Shown: positions 35,332 to 44,622, numbered from the stretch's first letter. The stretch: DNA of 64,000 nt from Alkalihalobacillus sp. LMS39 (GCF_022812285.1 NZ_CP093300.1:1550001-1614000); one strand, 5' to 3'. Notes: generated from the letters alone by a model not told the origin. A program made the numbers and translations.

Positions 35332-35359
35332 TTGCAATTTTTTTTGAAATGAGTATAAT
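35332..35359 (+). promoter_or_regulatory. Promoter of the argS T-box transcript
   Basis: TTGCAA (35332-35337) and a perfect TATAAT (35354-35359) are 16 bases apart, giving a start near 35366. Confidence 0.75.
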
Positions 35360-35365
35360 AACAGA

Positions 35366-35613
35366 AAATGAAAAGAACACATTCTATGAAAAAGAGAGTA
35401 GTTATTTAGAAAGACGAAAGCGAGTTAGGGACGGTGGAAGCCTAACGTACACTAAATAATGAAGCGCACTTTGGAGAAGCAGCTTGAACAGTGGAAGTAG
35501 AGCTTGCCGGGGACATCCTCGTTATAAAAGAAAGCTGGTAGTTATTAAACTACAAGTAGAGTGGTACCGCGATTAAACTCGTCTCTTCTTTAGGAAGAGG
35601 CGAGTTTTTTTTA
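35366..35613 (+). promoter_or_regulatory. T-box leader, arginine-specific, controlling argS
   Basis: Stem I contains the AG-bulge/distal loop region GCGAGTTAGGGACGGTGGAA; the 3' side then reads GAAGCGCACTTTGG. Aligning this by eye with the glycyl T-box (GAAAGGCATT) puts the specifier at CGC, 35465-35467, an arginine codon. The T-box itself is AGTAGAGTGGTACCGCG (35555-35571), followed by a terminator AACTCGTCTCTTC/GAAGAGGCGAGTT with a T8 tail. Uncharged tRNA-Arg should favour the antiterminator and argS expression. The specifier call agrees with the downstream gene. Confidence 0.92.
35575..35613 (+). terminator. T-box regulated terminator
   Basis: The stem AACTCGTCTCTTC/GAAGAGGCGAGTT is followed by TTTTTTTT. 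Its 5' half competes with T-box antiterminator pairing. Confidence 0.88.
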
Positions 35614-35620
35614 TTTATTG

Positions 35621-35678
35621 ATAAGAAAATATAAAAATTTAGGTGTAGCAATGAAGCTTTGAAAGCTTATTCAAGAAG
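35621..35678 (+). repeat. Dispersed repeat R1, 5' end only
   Basis: It contains TATAAAAATTTAGGTGTAGC, AATGAAGCTTTGAAAGC and TTATTCAAGAAG, and runs straight into the argS ribosome site AAGGAGGG. The repeat end therefore helps form the argS initiation region. Confidence 0.75.
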
Positions 35679-35689
35679 GAGGGAAACAG

Positions 35690-37375
35690 ATGGATTATAA
35701 GAAGCTCTTCGCAACATATGTATATGATGCATGTGACAACAAAATCGATGAAGGAGTCATTTTTGAAGCAATCGAACGACCGAAATATGACACGATGGGA
35801 GATTTAGCATTTCCATGTTTTAGTCTAGCTAAATCGCTTCGAAAAGCTCCCCAGCAAATTGCTGTGGACATCGCGAATAAAATCACACATCCGTTATTTG
35901 AAAAAGTTGAAGCTACAGGCCCTTACGTGAATGTGTTTTTACACAAGAAAAAAGTTGGTGAAACAATCGTTAAGAAAATTATCGAAACAAAAGGAACGTA
36001 TGGTCAATTATCAATAGGTGAAGGAAAAACAGTGGTAATCGATTTTTCTTCACCTAATATTGCGAAACCCTTTTCCATGGGCCATTTACGTTCTACAGTC
36101 ATTGGTAATGCATTGGCACAAATTTATGAAAAATGTGGCTTTAACGTTGTGAAAATCAATCATTTAGGTGATTGGGGAACGCAGTTTGGAAAACTCATTG
36201 CAGCCTACCGACTATGGGGCGAGGAAACGAAAGTTAAGGAGCGCCCAATTCAAGAGCTTTTATCTTTATATGTGCGATTTCATAAAGAAGCTGAGGCTGA
36301 TGAAACGTTAGTTGAGGAAGGGAGAAGCTGGTTTAAAAAGTTAGAAGAAGGAAATAAAGAAGCCCAGCATTTGTGGACATGGTTTAAAGAAGAATCTTTA
36401 AAAGTGTTTATGGAGATTTATGAGCTGATGGGGATTTCGTTTGATTCCTATCATGGTGAAGCCTTTTACAATGATAAAATGAACCGAGCGTTAACGATTC
36501 TTGAAGATAAAAGGTTAGTCACTGAATCTGATGGGGCAAAAGTTGTGGAGCTCATTGACGAAAACCTGCCACCATGTTTATTAAAAAAATCAGATGGAGC
36601 AACGCTTTATGCTACAAGGGATGTCGCAGCGGCACTATACCGTCAAGAAGCATATCAATTTGATAAAGCCTTATATGTTGTAGGAAATGAACAAAGCCTG
36701 CACTTTAAACAATTATTTTTAGTGTTAGAAAAAGCAGGATATTCGTGGGCACAAGGAATGACTCATGTGCCGTTTGGAATGATGTTAAAAGACGGGAAAA
36801 AGATGTCCACACGTAAAGGGAAAGTCGTGTTATTGGAACAAGTAATCGACGATGCCATTGCTCTAGCGAAAAGCCAAATGGATGTGAAAAGCAAAGGATT
36901 GGAAAATAAAGAGGAAGTGGCAAAACAAGTTGGTGTTGGAGCGATTATGTTCCATGACTTAAAAAATGAACGAATGAATGATGTCGAGTTTTCCTTAGAA
37001 GATATGTTACAGTTCGAAGGTGAAACCGGTCCTTATGTACAATACACACATGCAAGAGCTTGTTCTTTGTTACGGAAAGGAGAATATAAACCTTCAGAAG
37101 TAGACCTTAAAGTAGAGGATGACATGTGGCCGATTTTAAAGGAATTAATGAAGTTCTCTCAAGTAATTGAACGATCTTATCTTCATAATGAACCATCAGT
37201 CGTTGCCAAATATGTTGTTGATGTCGCGCAAATATTTAACAAATACTATGCGACAACAAAAATTCTAGAAAATACCGAACAGAAATCTACGAGACTTGCT
37301 GTTGTTTACGCGGTTACCGTCGTATTAAAAGAAGGCTTACGATTACTAGGCATACAAGCACCAGAGAAAATGTAG
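35690..37375 (+). CDS. argS: Arginyl-tRNA synthetase
   Basis: This 561-residue class Ia enzyme charges tRNA-Arg. The N-terminal Add-1 domain (about 1-100) is followed by the HIGH-equivalent SMGHLRST (near 130), NHLGDWGTQFGKL, and KMSTRKG (near 370), the KMSKS-equivalent. The DALR anticodon-binding domain is at the C-terminus (YVQYTHARACSLLRK). The protein looks closer to the clostridial/B. cereus-type ArgRS than to the main B. subtilis enzyme, so it may be a second, T-box-inducible copy; that is an inference. Start follows AAGGAGGG. Confidence 0.95.
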   Translation: MDYKKLFATYVYDACDNKIDEGVIFEAIERPKYDTMGDLAFPCFSLAKSLRKAPQQIAVDIANKITHPLFEKVEATGPYVNVFLHKKKVGETIVKKIIETKGTYGQLSIGEGKTVVIDFSSPNIAKPFSMGHLRSTVIGNALAQIYEKCGFNVVKINHLGDWGTQFGKLIAAYRLWGEETKVKERPIQELLSLYVRFHKEAEADETLVEEGRSWFKKLEEGNKEAQHLWTWFKEESLKVFMEIYELMGISFDSYHGEAFYNDKMNRALTILEDKRLVTESDGAKVVELIDENLPPCLLKKSDGATLYATRDVAAALYRQEAYQFDKALYVVGNEQSLHFKQLFLVLEKAGYSWAQGMTHVPFGMMLKDGKKMSTRKGKVVLLEQVIDDAIALAKSQMDVKSKGLENKEEVAKQVGVGAIMFHDLKNERMNDVEFSLEDMLQFEGETGPYVQYTHARACSLLRKGEYKPSEVDLKVEDDMWPILKELMKFSQVIERSYLHNEPSVVAKYVVDVAQIFNKYYATTKILENTEQKSTRLAVVYAVTVVLKEGLRLLGIQAPEKM

Positions 37376-37484
37376 GCGACTTTCTTTTGCTAATAATAGA
37401 GTTTTTCCCGAAAAAGAATTGACTTTTCTTGTAATTAAGGTAGTATTATTTTAAAATTCGGAAAATTATTAAGGTGGGTGTGTA

Positions 37485-38678
37485 ATGAAATACGCATTTT
37501 CAAAACGAGTTCGGCATTTACAGTCATCAGCTGTCCGTGATATTTTAAAAGTCGTGAATCAAGGAAATGTCATTTCGTTTGCTGGAGGATTACCAGATGA
37601 GCAGTTGTTTCCGCTCGAAGGGTTGCAAGAAGCATATAATAAAACCTTTGCATCGGGGAAAAAGGCGTTACAATATAATGAAACAGAAGGGTTTATGCCG
37701 TTACGAGAAGTTCTTGTTGATCGAATGAAACGAAAAGGAATCAGCAACTTTTCAGCTAATGATGTGTTATTAACAACAGGTTCTCAACAAGCGATTGATT
37801 TATTTGCTAAAGTGTTTTTTAACCCTGGCGATGTCATTTTAGCTGAAAACCCGACGTATTTAGCAGCATTGCAAGTATTTGAGTCCTACGAAGCCCATGT
37901 CATTGGGGTTGAATCAGATGAGCATGGGATGATTGCAGATGATTTAGAAGAAAAAATGAAGCGATATCGACCGAAATGTGTTTATGTTGTCCCGACATTT
38001 TCCAATCCGAGTGGGAAAGTATGGTCAATGGAACGAAGAAAGCAATTACTCGAATTGGCTCATAAATATCATGTTGTCATTTTTGAAGATGATCCGTATG
38101 GTGATATTCAATTTCATGACGAGGAAGTGTATCATCCAATTGCTTCTTTAGATGACGGTACACATGTTCTTTACACGAGTACGTTTTCTAAAACTGCGGT
38201 TCCTGCTGTACGAACAGGTTGGATTACAGGTCCATATCAGCTAATTCGTATTATGGCTCAAGCAAAACAAGCTAATGACCTCCATTCAAATTCATTAGCA
38301 CAACAAGCACTCTATCATTTATGTTTAGATTTTGATTTGGACGGTCATATTGAACGGCTAAAAAAAGAGTACTATGCTCGAATGAAAGTGATGTTAGGGG
38401 AATTAGAAAAGGCTAATCTTCCAGGGTTATCTTATGTTGTTCCAAAAGGTGGGATGTTCTTCTGGTTAGAGTTAGCTGACCATGTAGATACAACTGAGTT
38501 GCTTTCTGTTGCTGTAAAAAAAGGGGTAGCGTATGTTCCAGGAGGACCATTTTATGCAGGGAAAGGAAAAGAAAACACATTACGATTGAATTTTACACAT
38601 TCCACTCCTGATAAAATAGAAAAAGGCATGTCATTGTTGACAGAAGTATTTGAACAACATTCCGTTGTGAAACAATAA
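37485..38678 (+). CDS. PLP-dependent class I/II aminotransferase (2-aminoadipate/LysN-like)
   Basis: This is a 397-residue fold-type I aminotransferase. The opening LQSSAVRDILKVVNQGNVISF and FAGGLPDEQLFP are typical of the MocR-like/LysN branch. TTGSQQAIDL binds the cofactor phosphate, EDDPYGDI carries the pyridine-interacting Asp, and the PLP Lys lies in STFSKTAVPAVRTGW. There is no N-terminal GntR domain, so it is an enzyme, not a regulator. Substrates may include branched-chain, aromatic or aminoadipate-type amino acids. A possible promoter is TTGACT/TAGTAT at 37419-37446. Confidence 0.88.
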   Translation: MKYAFSKRVRHLQSSAVRDILKVVNQGNVISFAGGLPDEQLFPLEGLQEAYNKTFASGKKALQYNETEGFMPLREVLVDRMKRKGISNFSANDVLLTTGSQQAIDLFAKVFFNPGDVILAENPTYLAALQVFESYEAHVIGVESDEHGMIADDLEEKMKRYRPKCVYVVPTFSNPSGKVWSMERRKQLLELAHKYHVVIFEDDPYGDIQFHDEEVYHPIASLDDGTHVLYTSTFSKTAVPAVRTGWITGPYQLIRIMAQAKQANDLHSNSLAQQALYHLCLDFDLDGHIERLKKEYYARMKVMLGELEKANLPGLSYVVPKGGMFFWLELADHVDTTELLSVAVKKGVAYVPGGPFYAGKGKENTLRLNFTHSTPDKIEKGMSLLTEVFEQHSVVKQ

Positions 38679-38683
38679 TGGTT

Positions 38684-38721
38684 ATCCCACCTTTGTTTGT
38701 GAAAATGAAGGTGGGATCTTT
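38684..38721 (+). terminator. Terminator after the aminotransferase
   Basis: ATCCCACCTT pairs with AAGGTGGGAT around a 14-base loop and is followed by CTTTT. Confidence 0.8.
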
Positions 38722-38819
38722 TACATATAAGTCGTTATTTCTATTCGTTTTCTTACATTTCGTGTAAACTATTGGATAACAATGGATTCAAACAAAAAAA
38801 GAAAATGGGGGAAGAATCC

Positions 38820-39800
38820 ATGAATAAGAATCTAGTTTTCTATATTGTTCTTTCGGTTTGTATTGTCGTTTCTTTTGGCTTTACATGTTTTTATTTTATG
38901 AAAGCGCTTAACTATACTGTGACTGTTACAGCCGAACAAGCAAAGCTAAGCCATGACTATCATTTTGTGTTAATCGGTCAGGAGTTTGATAATCCTTATC
39001 ATAAAAAAGTGCTTGAAGGAGCTCAAACAGCGGCAAAAGAGCATGATGTTCTTCTTGAATTTATTGGACCGAAACAAACGAATATTGATGAACATACGAA
39101 ATTGATTGAAATGGCGATTGCGGCAAGAGTGGATGGTATATTAACTCAAGGGCTCACAAACCGTGAATTTAAGCCAGTGATTGATAAAGCCATTAGCAAA
39201 GGTATTCCGGTTATTACGATTGATACGGATTTAGAAGATAGTCGGAGAGTTGCTTATGTTGGCACAAATAACTATGAAGCAGGAAAACAAATGGGGGAAG
39301 CCCTCGCAGAAGCGACAAATGGAGAAGCAAAAGTGGCGATTGTTACTGGGATTTTATATGCCAACAATTTAATGGAACGTGTTCAAGGATTTTTGGATGT
39401 TATTGAAAACTATCCGGACATTGAAGTAGTGGCGATGGAAAGCTCAAATATAAGTCAAATTCAAGCGGCAGAAAAAACCTATCAAATGTTGCGAAATCAT
39501 CCGGAGGTGACCGCTTTTTTTGGGACTAGTGCGCTAGATGGTATTGGGATAGCACAAGCAGTTACAAAAGCGAACCTACAAGAAGACATCCTCATTTTTG
39601 CGTTTGACGATTTAGAAGAAACGATGGAATTAGTTGAACAAGAGAAGATATTTGCGACATTAAAACAAGAGCCTTATGAGATGGGTTATCAAGGGGTTTC
39701 GTTGTTAGTGCAAACGATGAAAGGTCAACCTATTCCGAAAATAAACTATACATCACTAGAAGTCCTCTATAAGAAGAGAGTAGGTGAGATAGATGAATAA
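38820..39800 (+). CDS. Membrane-anchored sugar-binding sensor protein (periplasmic-binding type I)
   Basis: The protein has 326 residues, with an N-terminal membrane helix (about 6-28) and no lipobox. The rest is a ribose/galactose-binding fold: FVLIGQEFDNPYHKKVLEGA, DGILTQG, GIPVITIDTDLE and FGTSALDGIGIAQA. It overlaps the histidine kinase gene by eight bases, so it probably senses a sugar for that kinase rather than delivering it to a transporter. The ATG is chosen for its GGGGGAAG site; a frame 48 bases longer has none. A cre-like sequence lies inside the gene at 38899-38912. Confidence 0.87.
   Translation: MNKNLVFYIVLSVCIVVSFGFTCFYFMKALNYTVTVTAEQAKLSHDYHFVLIGQEFDNPYHKKVLEGAQTAAKEHDVLLEFIGPKQTNIDEHTKLIEMAIAARVDGILTQGLTNREFKPVIDKAISKGIPVITIDTDLEDSRRVAYVGTNNYEAGKQMGEALAEATNGEAKVAIVTGILYANNLMERVQGFLDVIENYPDIEVVAMESSNISQIQAAEKTYQMLRNHPEVTAFFGTSALDGIGIAQAVTKANLQEDILIFAFDDLEETMELVEQEKIFATLKQEPYEMGYQGVSLLVQTMKGQPIPKINYTSLEVLYKKRVGEIDE
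38899..38912. promoter_or_regulatory. cre-like CcpA site inside the sensor gene
   Basis: TGAAAGCGCTTAAC matches the consensus TGWAARCGYTWNCW except at position 13. Position about 80 bases into the gene would suit roadblock repression of the locus by CcpA. Confidence 0.4.
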
Positions 39801-41235
39801 AATTAAGACAAAACTCATGTTATTTTTTGTTCTCCTGTTTCTAACATTAAATAGTCTTTCTCTCTTTTTATTTATTAATCATAAGCAAACAGTAGAGCAA
39901 TATGATCATATATTAAATCGCTTCTTTTTATTAAACGATATTTCACAGATTTCAAATGAAGCGTATGACTCTATGAATACTTATTTAATTAAAAAAACAC
40001 CTGAAGACTTGGAACAGTTTTATGAAAGTCGGCAACAGTTGAAACTTGCTCAAGCTCGGTTAGATACGGAATTAATGAATGCGGATAACTATGTTATCGT
40101 AAAAAATTATCAACGAATGATTGAAAGTTTAATTGAAGAAAGTGATATGACAATCGGGATGTTTATGAATGAAGAAATTGAACGTTATTCCGTTCGACAA
40201 GCCGAATCTTTAAAACTATTAGGATTCATTCAGGAAAATACATTAAATATTGTTAACGATGAATTAACACAATTTCACTCGTATTATGAAGCGATGAATC
40301 ACCGCAATCACTATATGCAATCGATGGGATTCGCGATGTTTTCGGGAACGTTTTTTATGGGTTTTTTATTTGCACTCTTATTTAGTAATGGGATTACAAG
40401 ACCGATAAATCGTTTAACCGCAGCCGCAAGAGAGATTGCGAGTGGGAAATTAGATGGAAAAGAACTTGTATCGTATCGGAATGATGAGCTTGGGTTTTTA
40501 ACGACGACATTCAACAAGATGAGGAAGGACCTTGTGTATTTAGTTAGACAAATTAAAGATAAATCGGAACAGGACAAGTTAGTAAAAGAAATTGAGTTAA
40601 AAAGCTTACAAAGCCAAATTAACCCGCACTTTTTATTTAATACATTAAATACAATCGCGAAGCTTGCTTATATCGAAGGCTCAGAAAAGGTGTATCAGCT
40701 TATCAATTCGATTTCTAAACTATTACGTTATAATTTAAGCCGAATCGAAGAACCCGTATTGCTAGAAGATGAAATCAAAGTTGTTGAAGAATATTTTTTT
40801 ATCCAGAAAACTCGCTTTGGAGAACGTGTGAACTTTTCGGTGAATGTTGACTCCTCTTGTCGTAAATTACGCATCCCGATTTTAACGTTACAGCCATTAG
40901 TAGAAAATGCGTTTATTCATGGAATTGAACCGTTAGAAAAAGAAGGCCATATTGAAATTGAAGCTTATATTGATAATCAAGATGTGTTAATTAAAATTCG
41001 TGATAATGGCATTGGAATGATAGATGAAGTCCGTTTGTCATTTTTAGACCCAGAGAAAAAACAAGTATCAACAGGACATTCTACAGGGCTTGGTCTTGGC
41101 AATGTCATCCGAAGATTGCAATTATATTATCAGCGTGAAGATGTGTTTACGATTTATTCTAGAGTACATGAAGGAACAGTCATTGAATTACGGTTACCAA
41201 AGTCGAGAATAGAAGGAGATGATGGTGATGTATAA
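39793..41235 (+). CDS. Sensor histidine kinase (YesM/LytS type)
   Basis: The protein has 480 residues. Two membrane helices (about 8-28 and 178-202) flank an extracellular helical domain, followed by a HAMP domain (ITRPINRLTAAAREI). The phosphorylated His lies in QINPHFLFNTL (near residue 278) of the His_kinase domain, and the ATPase part has PLVENAFIHGI and LGLGNVIRRL. It partners the binding-protein sensor just upstream and the AraC-type response regulator that overlaps its end. It probably reports extracellular sugar to control the uptake genes downstream. Confidence 0.92.
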   Translation: MNKIKTKLMLFFVLLFLTLNSLSLFLFINHKQTVEQYDHILNRFFLLNDISQISNEAYDSMNTYLIKKTPEDLEQFYESRQQLKLAQARLDTELMNADNYVIVKNYQRMIESLIEESDMTIGMFMNEEIERYSVRQAESLKLLGFIQENTLNIVNDELTQFHSYYEAMNHRNHYMQSMGFAMFSGTFFMGFLFALLFSNGITRPINRLTAAAREIASGKLDGKELVSYRNDELGFLTTTFNKMRKDLVYLVRQIKDKSEQDKLVKEIELKSLQSQINPHFLFNTLNTIAKLAYIEGSEKVYQLINSISKLLRYNLSRIEEPVLLEDEIKVVEEYFFIQKTRFGERVNFSVNVDSSCRKLRIPILTLQPLVENAFIHGIEPLEKEGHIEIEAYIDNQDVLIKIRDNGIGMIDEVRLSFLDPEKKQVSTGHSTGLGLGNVIRRLQLYYQREDVFTIYSRVHEGTVIELRLPKSRIEGDDGDV

Positions 41236-42805
41236 AGTGTTGCTTGTCGATGATGAAGTTATTGAAAGACAAGGGTTACGAAAAATAATAAAAGATCATT
41301 TTCCTACTATTGAGATGGAAGAAGCAGAGAATGGACGAAAAGCGATTTTACAAGCTGAACAGTTCAGGCCAGATATTGTATTTATGGATATTAAAATGCC
41401 TGGAATAGATGGGATTGAAGCGGCAGAAGAAATTATGAAAATGCATCAGACAACAAAAGTCATTATGGTTTCAGCCTTTGACACTTTTGAATATGCGAGA
41501 CAAGCTATGAAAATTGGGGTAAAGCAATATTTGTTAAAACCGAGTACAACAGAAGAAATTAAAGAAGCGCTAACGCAAACGATCCGTGAAATCGAACTAG
41601 CTCGAGAAAAGCGGAACGAGACATTAGAATTAAAGGATAATTATCGTCGTGCCCTTTCCATCGTGCAATCAAAAGTGATCACGAGTTTATTAGTGGGGGA
41701 TTCAGAAGCGAAAGATGAATTAGAAGGCGAAGAATGGTTGCAGTTGTATGACCGAAGAAGCTTTGTGATGGTCTTGGAGTGTTTGTATGGGCATTCGGCG
41801 GAAAAGTTAAATGCAGTCGATAAAAAACAAATGATGACGTTCATTCAGACACAGCTAAGTCGAGTGTTTCCGAAAGTTTATCTTGGAACATTTCAAATGG
41901 ACCAAATTCCTGTTCTTGTTCAAATAGGTGAAGATGAAAAAGGAGTCTCGATTAAAAGTCGCACGCTTATTTATGGAAAAGAACTGATGGAGAAAGCGAA
42001 GCGACTCATGCCTCATATTCGAGTGACGATCGGAATGGGCACCCCGTATGATGAAATTGAACAGTTTGTACACTCGTATCATGAAGCTTTATTCGCTTTA
42101 ACGCAAGCCCCACGAGACTTTATGTGTGTATACTATGAACAATCAAATGATGAAGCGACCTATCAAACAGATGTCATATATCAGCTTGAAAAGCAGTTAA
42201 TTGACCAAGTAGTCACAGGGAAAGTAGACAAAGTGAAAGAGCAATATCGACTGTATATGGATGAGTTGTTGGTTCGTTGTGATGGAAAAATAGAGAAAGT
42301 TAAAGAACATTTATTAGAATTAGTTGTGCTAGTAAGCCGTAAAGTCCATGATATGTATCCCGAAATTTTGATTCAGCGTTCGTTCCTTCAATCAAAATCA
42401 ATGCTGGAGCTTCAAAAAGGGATGTATGATGAAGTAAAGAGAGTTACGCAAGTCATCGATTCCTTGCACTTTTCTAAAAGCCATGATGTCATCTTTCGCG
42501 CACAGGAGTATATAAGCAAGCATTATGAACGAGCAATAACATTAGAGGAAGTTGCGGAAAAAGTGGAATTAAGTCCACACTACTTTAGTAAAGTGTTTAA
42601 AGAACGGTGCGGCCAATCTTTTATTGATTATGTAACAAAGTTTCGTGTAGAAAAGGCGAAAGACCTGATGAAGTCAAAGAAACGGAATGTAAAAGAAATA
42701 TGCTTTGACGTCGGCTATAAAGACCCGAACTATTTTAGTCGTGTGTTTAAAAAAGTGACAGGAATTTCACCAAGCGACTATCGTCACCAACAAATATCGA
42801 ACTAG
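41228..42805 (+). CDS. AraC-type response regulator (YesN-like)
   Basis: The protein has 525 residues. The N-terminal receiver domain has Asp54 (VFMDIKMPG) as phosphorylation site and VSAFDTFEYA / LLKPS with the conserved Lys. A long central region follows. The C-terminus has the two AraC helix-turn-helix motifs (EEVAEKVELSPHYFSKVFKE split around LS, and VGYKDPNYFSRVFKKVTG). Several in-frame starts crowd the AGAAGGAGAT site; ATG at 41228 has the best spacing. It is likely to activate the 43293-46515 transport operon. Confidence 0.92.
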   Translation: MYKVLLVDDEVIERQGLRKIIKDHFPTIEMEEAENGRKAILQAEQFRPDIVFMDIKMPGIDGIEAAEEIMKMHQTTKVIMVSAFDTFEYARQAMKIGVKQYLLKPSTTEEIKEALTQTIREIELAREKRNETLELKDNYRRALSIVQSKVITSLLVGDSEAKDELEGEEWLQLYDRRSFVMVLECLYGHSAEKLNAVDKKQMMTFIQTQLSRVFPKVYLGTFQMDQIPVLVQIGEDEKGVSIKSRTLIYGKELMEKAKRLMPHIRVTIGMGTPYDEIEQFVHSYHEALFALTQAPRDFMCVYYEQSNDEATYQTDVIYQLEKQLIDQVVTGKVDKVKEQYRLYMDELLVRCDGKIEKVKEHLLELVVLVSRKVHDMYPEILIQRSFLQSKSMLELQKGMYDEVKRVTQVIDSLHFSKSHDVIFRAQEYISKHYERAITLEEVAEKVELSPHYFSKVFKERCGQSFIDYVTKFRVEKAKDLMKSKKRNVKEICFDVGYKDPNYFSRVFKKVTGISPSDYRHQQISN

Positions 42806-42810
42806 CGCTT

Positions 42811-42846
42811 TGCGATCCTTCTAAAATGCGGAAGGGTCGTTTTTTT
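42811..42846 (+). terminator. Terminator after the response regulator
   Basis: CGATCCTTC pairs with GAAGGGTCG (one G-U pair) around 8 bases and is followed by TTTTTTT. Confidence 0.85.
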
Positions 42847-42865
42847 GATGGCATCTCGGATAATG

Positions 42866-43096
42866 TATGAAGGACAAAAGAAGTGAGACAAGAAGAAGAA
42901 GTGTCCTTCATCGGCGATATGAAGGACAAAAGGAGCGAGAAATCAGGGAGAAGTGTCCTTCATACGCGTTATGAAAGACAAAAGAGGTGCGAAAAGGAGA
43001 AAAAGTGTCCTTCATCGGAAGGATAGAGGACAAAAGAAGTGAGACGAATGAGGTTTTCAATAGAAGCGAGCATAAAAGGGGACTGTCCTTTATCTG
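42866..43096. repeat. 52-bp tandem repeat array R3
   Basis: Units start TATGAAGGACAAAAG at 42866, 42918 and 42970 (exact 52-bp period); a fourth, diverged and longer unit starts at 43022 and runs to about 43096. Each unit contains GAAGGACA near its start and TGTCCTTC near its end, so each can form an 8-bp stem. It occupies the gap between the regulator gene and the binding-protein gene. There are no unique spacers, so it is not a CRISPR array. Confidence 0.85.
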
Positions 43097-43292
43097 AAAA
43101 TCACAATATTTTACTAGTAGACATAAATAAATGCTAATAAAAATGAAACGCTTACAATAGTCAAGGAATTGACGTAAAGATGGTAAGCAAGACGTAATAT
43201 GTTACAGCATCTTTACAAGTTAGTGATGAGAAAAAGAAGGTACAATCATAATTGTTAACGCTTCCATAAATCGAAAAAGGGGGATGAAATTT
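43097..43292 (+). other. Leader region of the sugar ABC operon
   Basis: This non-coding stretch between the tandem repeats and the binding-protein gene holds the cre-like site at 43252-43266 and the AAAAGGGGG ribosome site. I see no strong promoter hexamer pair; an activator-dependent promoter is plausible given the AraC-type regulator upstream. Confidence 0.5.
43252..43266. promoter_or_regulatory. cre-like CcpA site before the sugar-binding lipoprotein gene
   Basis: TTGTTAACGCTTCCA matches the relaxed cre consensus WTGNAANCGNWNNCW with one mismatch. It lies 27 bases before the start codon. Catabolite repression is expected for such an operon. Confidence 0.5.
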
Positions 43293-44609
43293 ATGAAGAA
43301 CAGATGGTTAGTTTTACTTATGGGTCTAACTTTACTGATGCTTGCGGCGTGTGGAGGAAATGATTCTTCTACAGAACCGACATCGAATGAACCGGCTGGG
43401 GATGATACAAAAACAGAAGAACCAGCAGCTGGTGGAACAGAAGGGACGTTAGAAATTTTTAGTTGGTGGACTGGAGCAGGAGAGGAAGATGGATTATTAG
43501 CACTCATTGATGTCTTTAATGAGCAATATCCAGAAATCCAGGTTGAAAATGCTGCGGTCGCTGGTGGTGCTGGAACAAATGCAAAAGCTGTACTCGTAAG
43601 TCGTATGCAAGGTGGAGATCCACCTTCCACCTTCCAAGTTCATGGAGGAGCAGAGCTAAATGATAGCTGGGTGGCAGCGGAAAAAATGGATAGTTTAACT
43701 TCGTTTTTTGAAGAAAATGATTTAGTTGATAAGTTTCCAGCGGATTTAATTGACTTAGTCAGTAAAGACGGAGAAATCTATTCTGTGCCAGTTAATGTCC
43801 ATCGAGGAAATGTTTTATGGTATAACAAAGAAGTTTTCGATAATTTAGGGTTGGAAGCACCAACAACATTTGATGAGTTTTTTGAAGTAGCTGAAACATT
43901 AAAAGAAAATGGAATTACACCATTGGCGCTTGGAGATAGAGAATCATGGACAGCGACACATCTTTTTGAAAGCATTTTATTAGGTGTGCTTGGGGCGGAG
44001 GAATATGAGAAGCTTTGGACAGGTGAAGGTGCTTTTGATGATCCGCAGGTTGTTGAATCAGCTGAGATTTTTGTGAAAATGCTTGAGTTTGTTAATGATG
44101 ATCATAGTGCCCGTAACTGGCAAGATGCTGCTCAATTAGTAGCGGAAGGCGATGCGGCAATGAACGTCATGGGTGATTGGGCAAAAGGTTACTTTGATGG
44201 AGTTGGATTAGAAGCTGGTACGGATTATGGATGGGCTCCGACACCGAATTCAGCAGGAACATTTATGGTAGTCACCGATACGTTTGGCTTACCAAAAGGG
44301 GTAGACAATCCAGATACAGTGAAACAATTTTTGAAAGTACTTGCTTCAGTTGAAGGGCAAGATGCATTTAATCCGCTAAAAGGTTCTATCCCTGCACGCG
44401 TTGATGCAGATGTTTCAAAATATGATAGTTATGGTCAAGAGACAATGGAAGATTTTAAATCAGATAGTCTTGCAGCAAGTTTAGCGCACGGTTCTGCGGC
44501 AAATGAAGGATTTTTAACAAGAGTCAATGATGCGATGACGATGTTTGTCACGCAGAAAAACGTTGAGTCGTTTATTAGCCAATTGACGAATGCAGCTGGT
44601 GAGCTATAA
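43293..44609 (+). CDS. Sugar ABC transporter substrate-binding lipoprotein (family 1)
   Basis: The protein has 438 residues. The signal peptide ends in the lipobox LAAC (Cys20), followed by an acidic, Ser/Thr-rich linker to about residue 48. The mature domain is a MalE/UgpB-type binding protein (SRMQGGDPPSTFQVHGGAEL near residue 105, read as SRMQGGDPP and TFQVHGG; DAAMNVMGDWAKGY near 290). It captures an oligosaccharide or monosaccharide for the two permeases downstream. The ATG at 43293 has the right spacing; that at 43284 abuts the ribosome site. A hairpin follows the gene. Confidence 0.92.
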   Translation: MKNRWLVLLMGLTLLMLAACGGNDSSTEPTSNEPAGDDTKTEEPAAGGTEGTLEIFSWWTGAGEEDGLLALIDVFNEQYPEIQVENAAVAGGAGTNAKAVLVSRMQGGDPPSTFQVHGGAELNDSWVAAEKMDSLTSFFEENDLVDKFPADLIDLVSKDGEIYSVPVNVHRGNVLWYNKEVFDNLGLEAPTTFDEFFEVAETLKENGITPLALGDRESWTATHLFESILLGVLGAEEYEKLWTGEGAFDDPQVVESAEIFVKMLEFVNDDHSARNWQDAAQLVAEGDAAMNVMGDWAKGYFDGVGLEAGTDYGWAPTPNSAGTFMVVTDTFGLPKGVDNPDTVKQFLKVLASVEGQDAFNPLKGSIPARVDADVSKYDSYGQETMEDFKSDSLAASLAHGSAANEGFLTRVNDAMTMFVTQKNVESFISQLTNAAGEL

Positions 44610-44622
44610 AAAAGAGGAAAGC

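Noticed and set aside
42866-43096. Possible CRISPR array from regularly spaced repeats
   Set aside because: The repeats abut with no unique spacers, unit interiors align with each other, and no cas gene is nearby.
43138-43152. cre site in ATGAAACGCTTACAA
   Set aside because: The base count before the central CG is one short of the consensus, so the left half does not align; the site at 43252 fits better.
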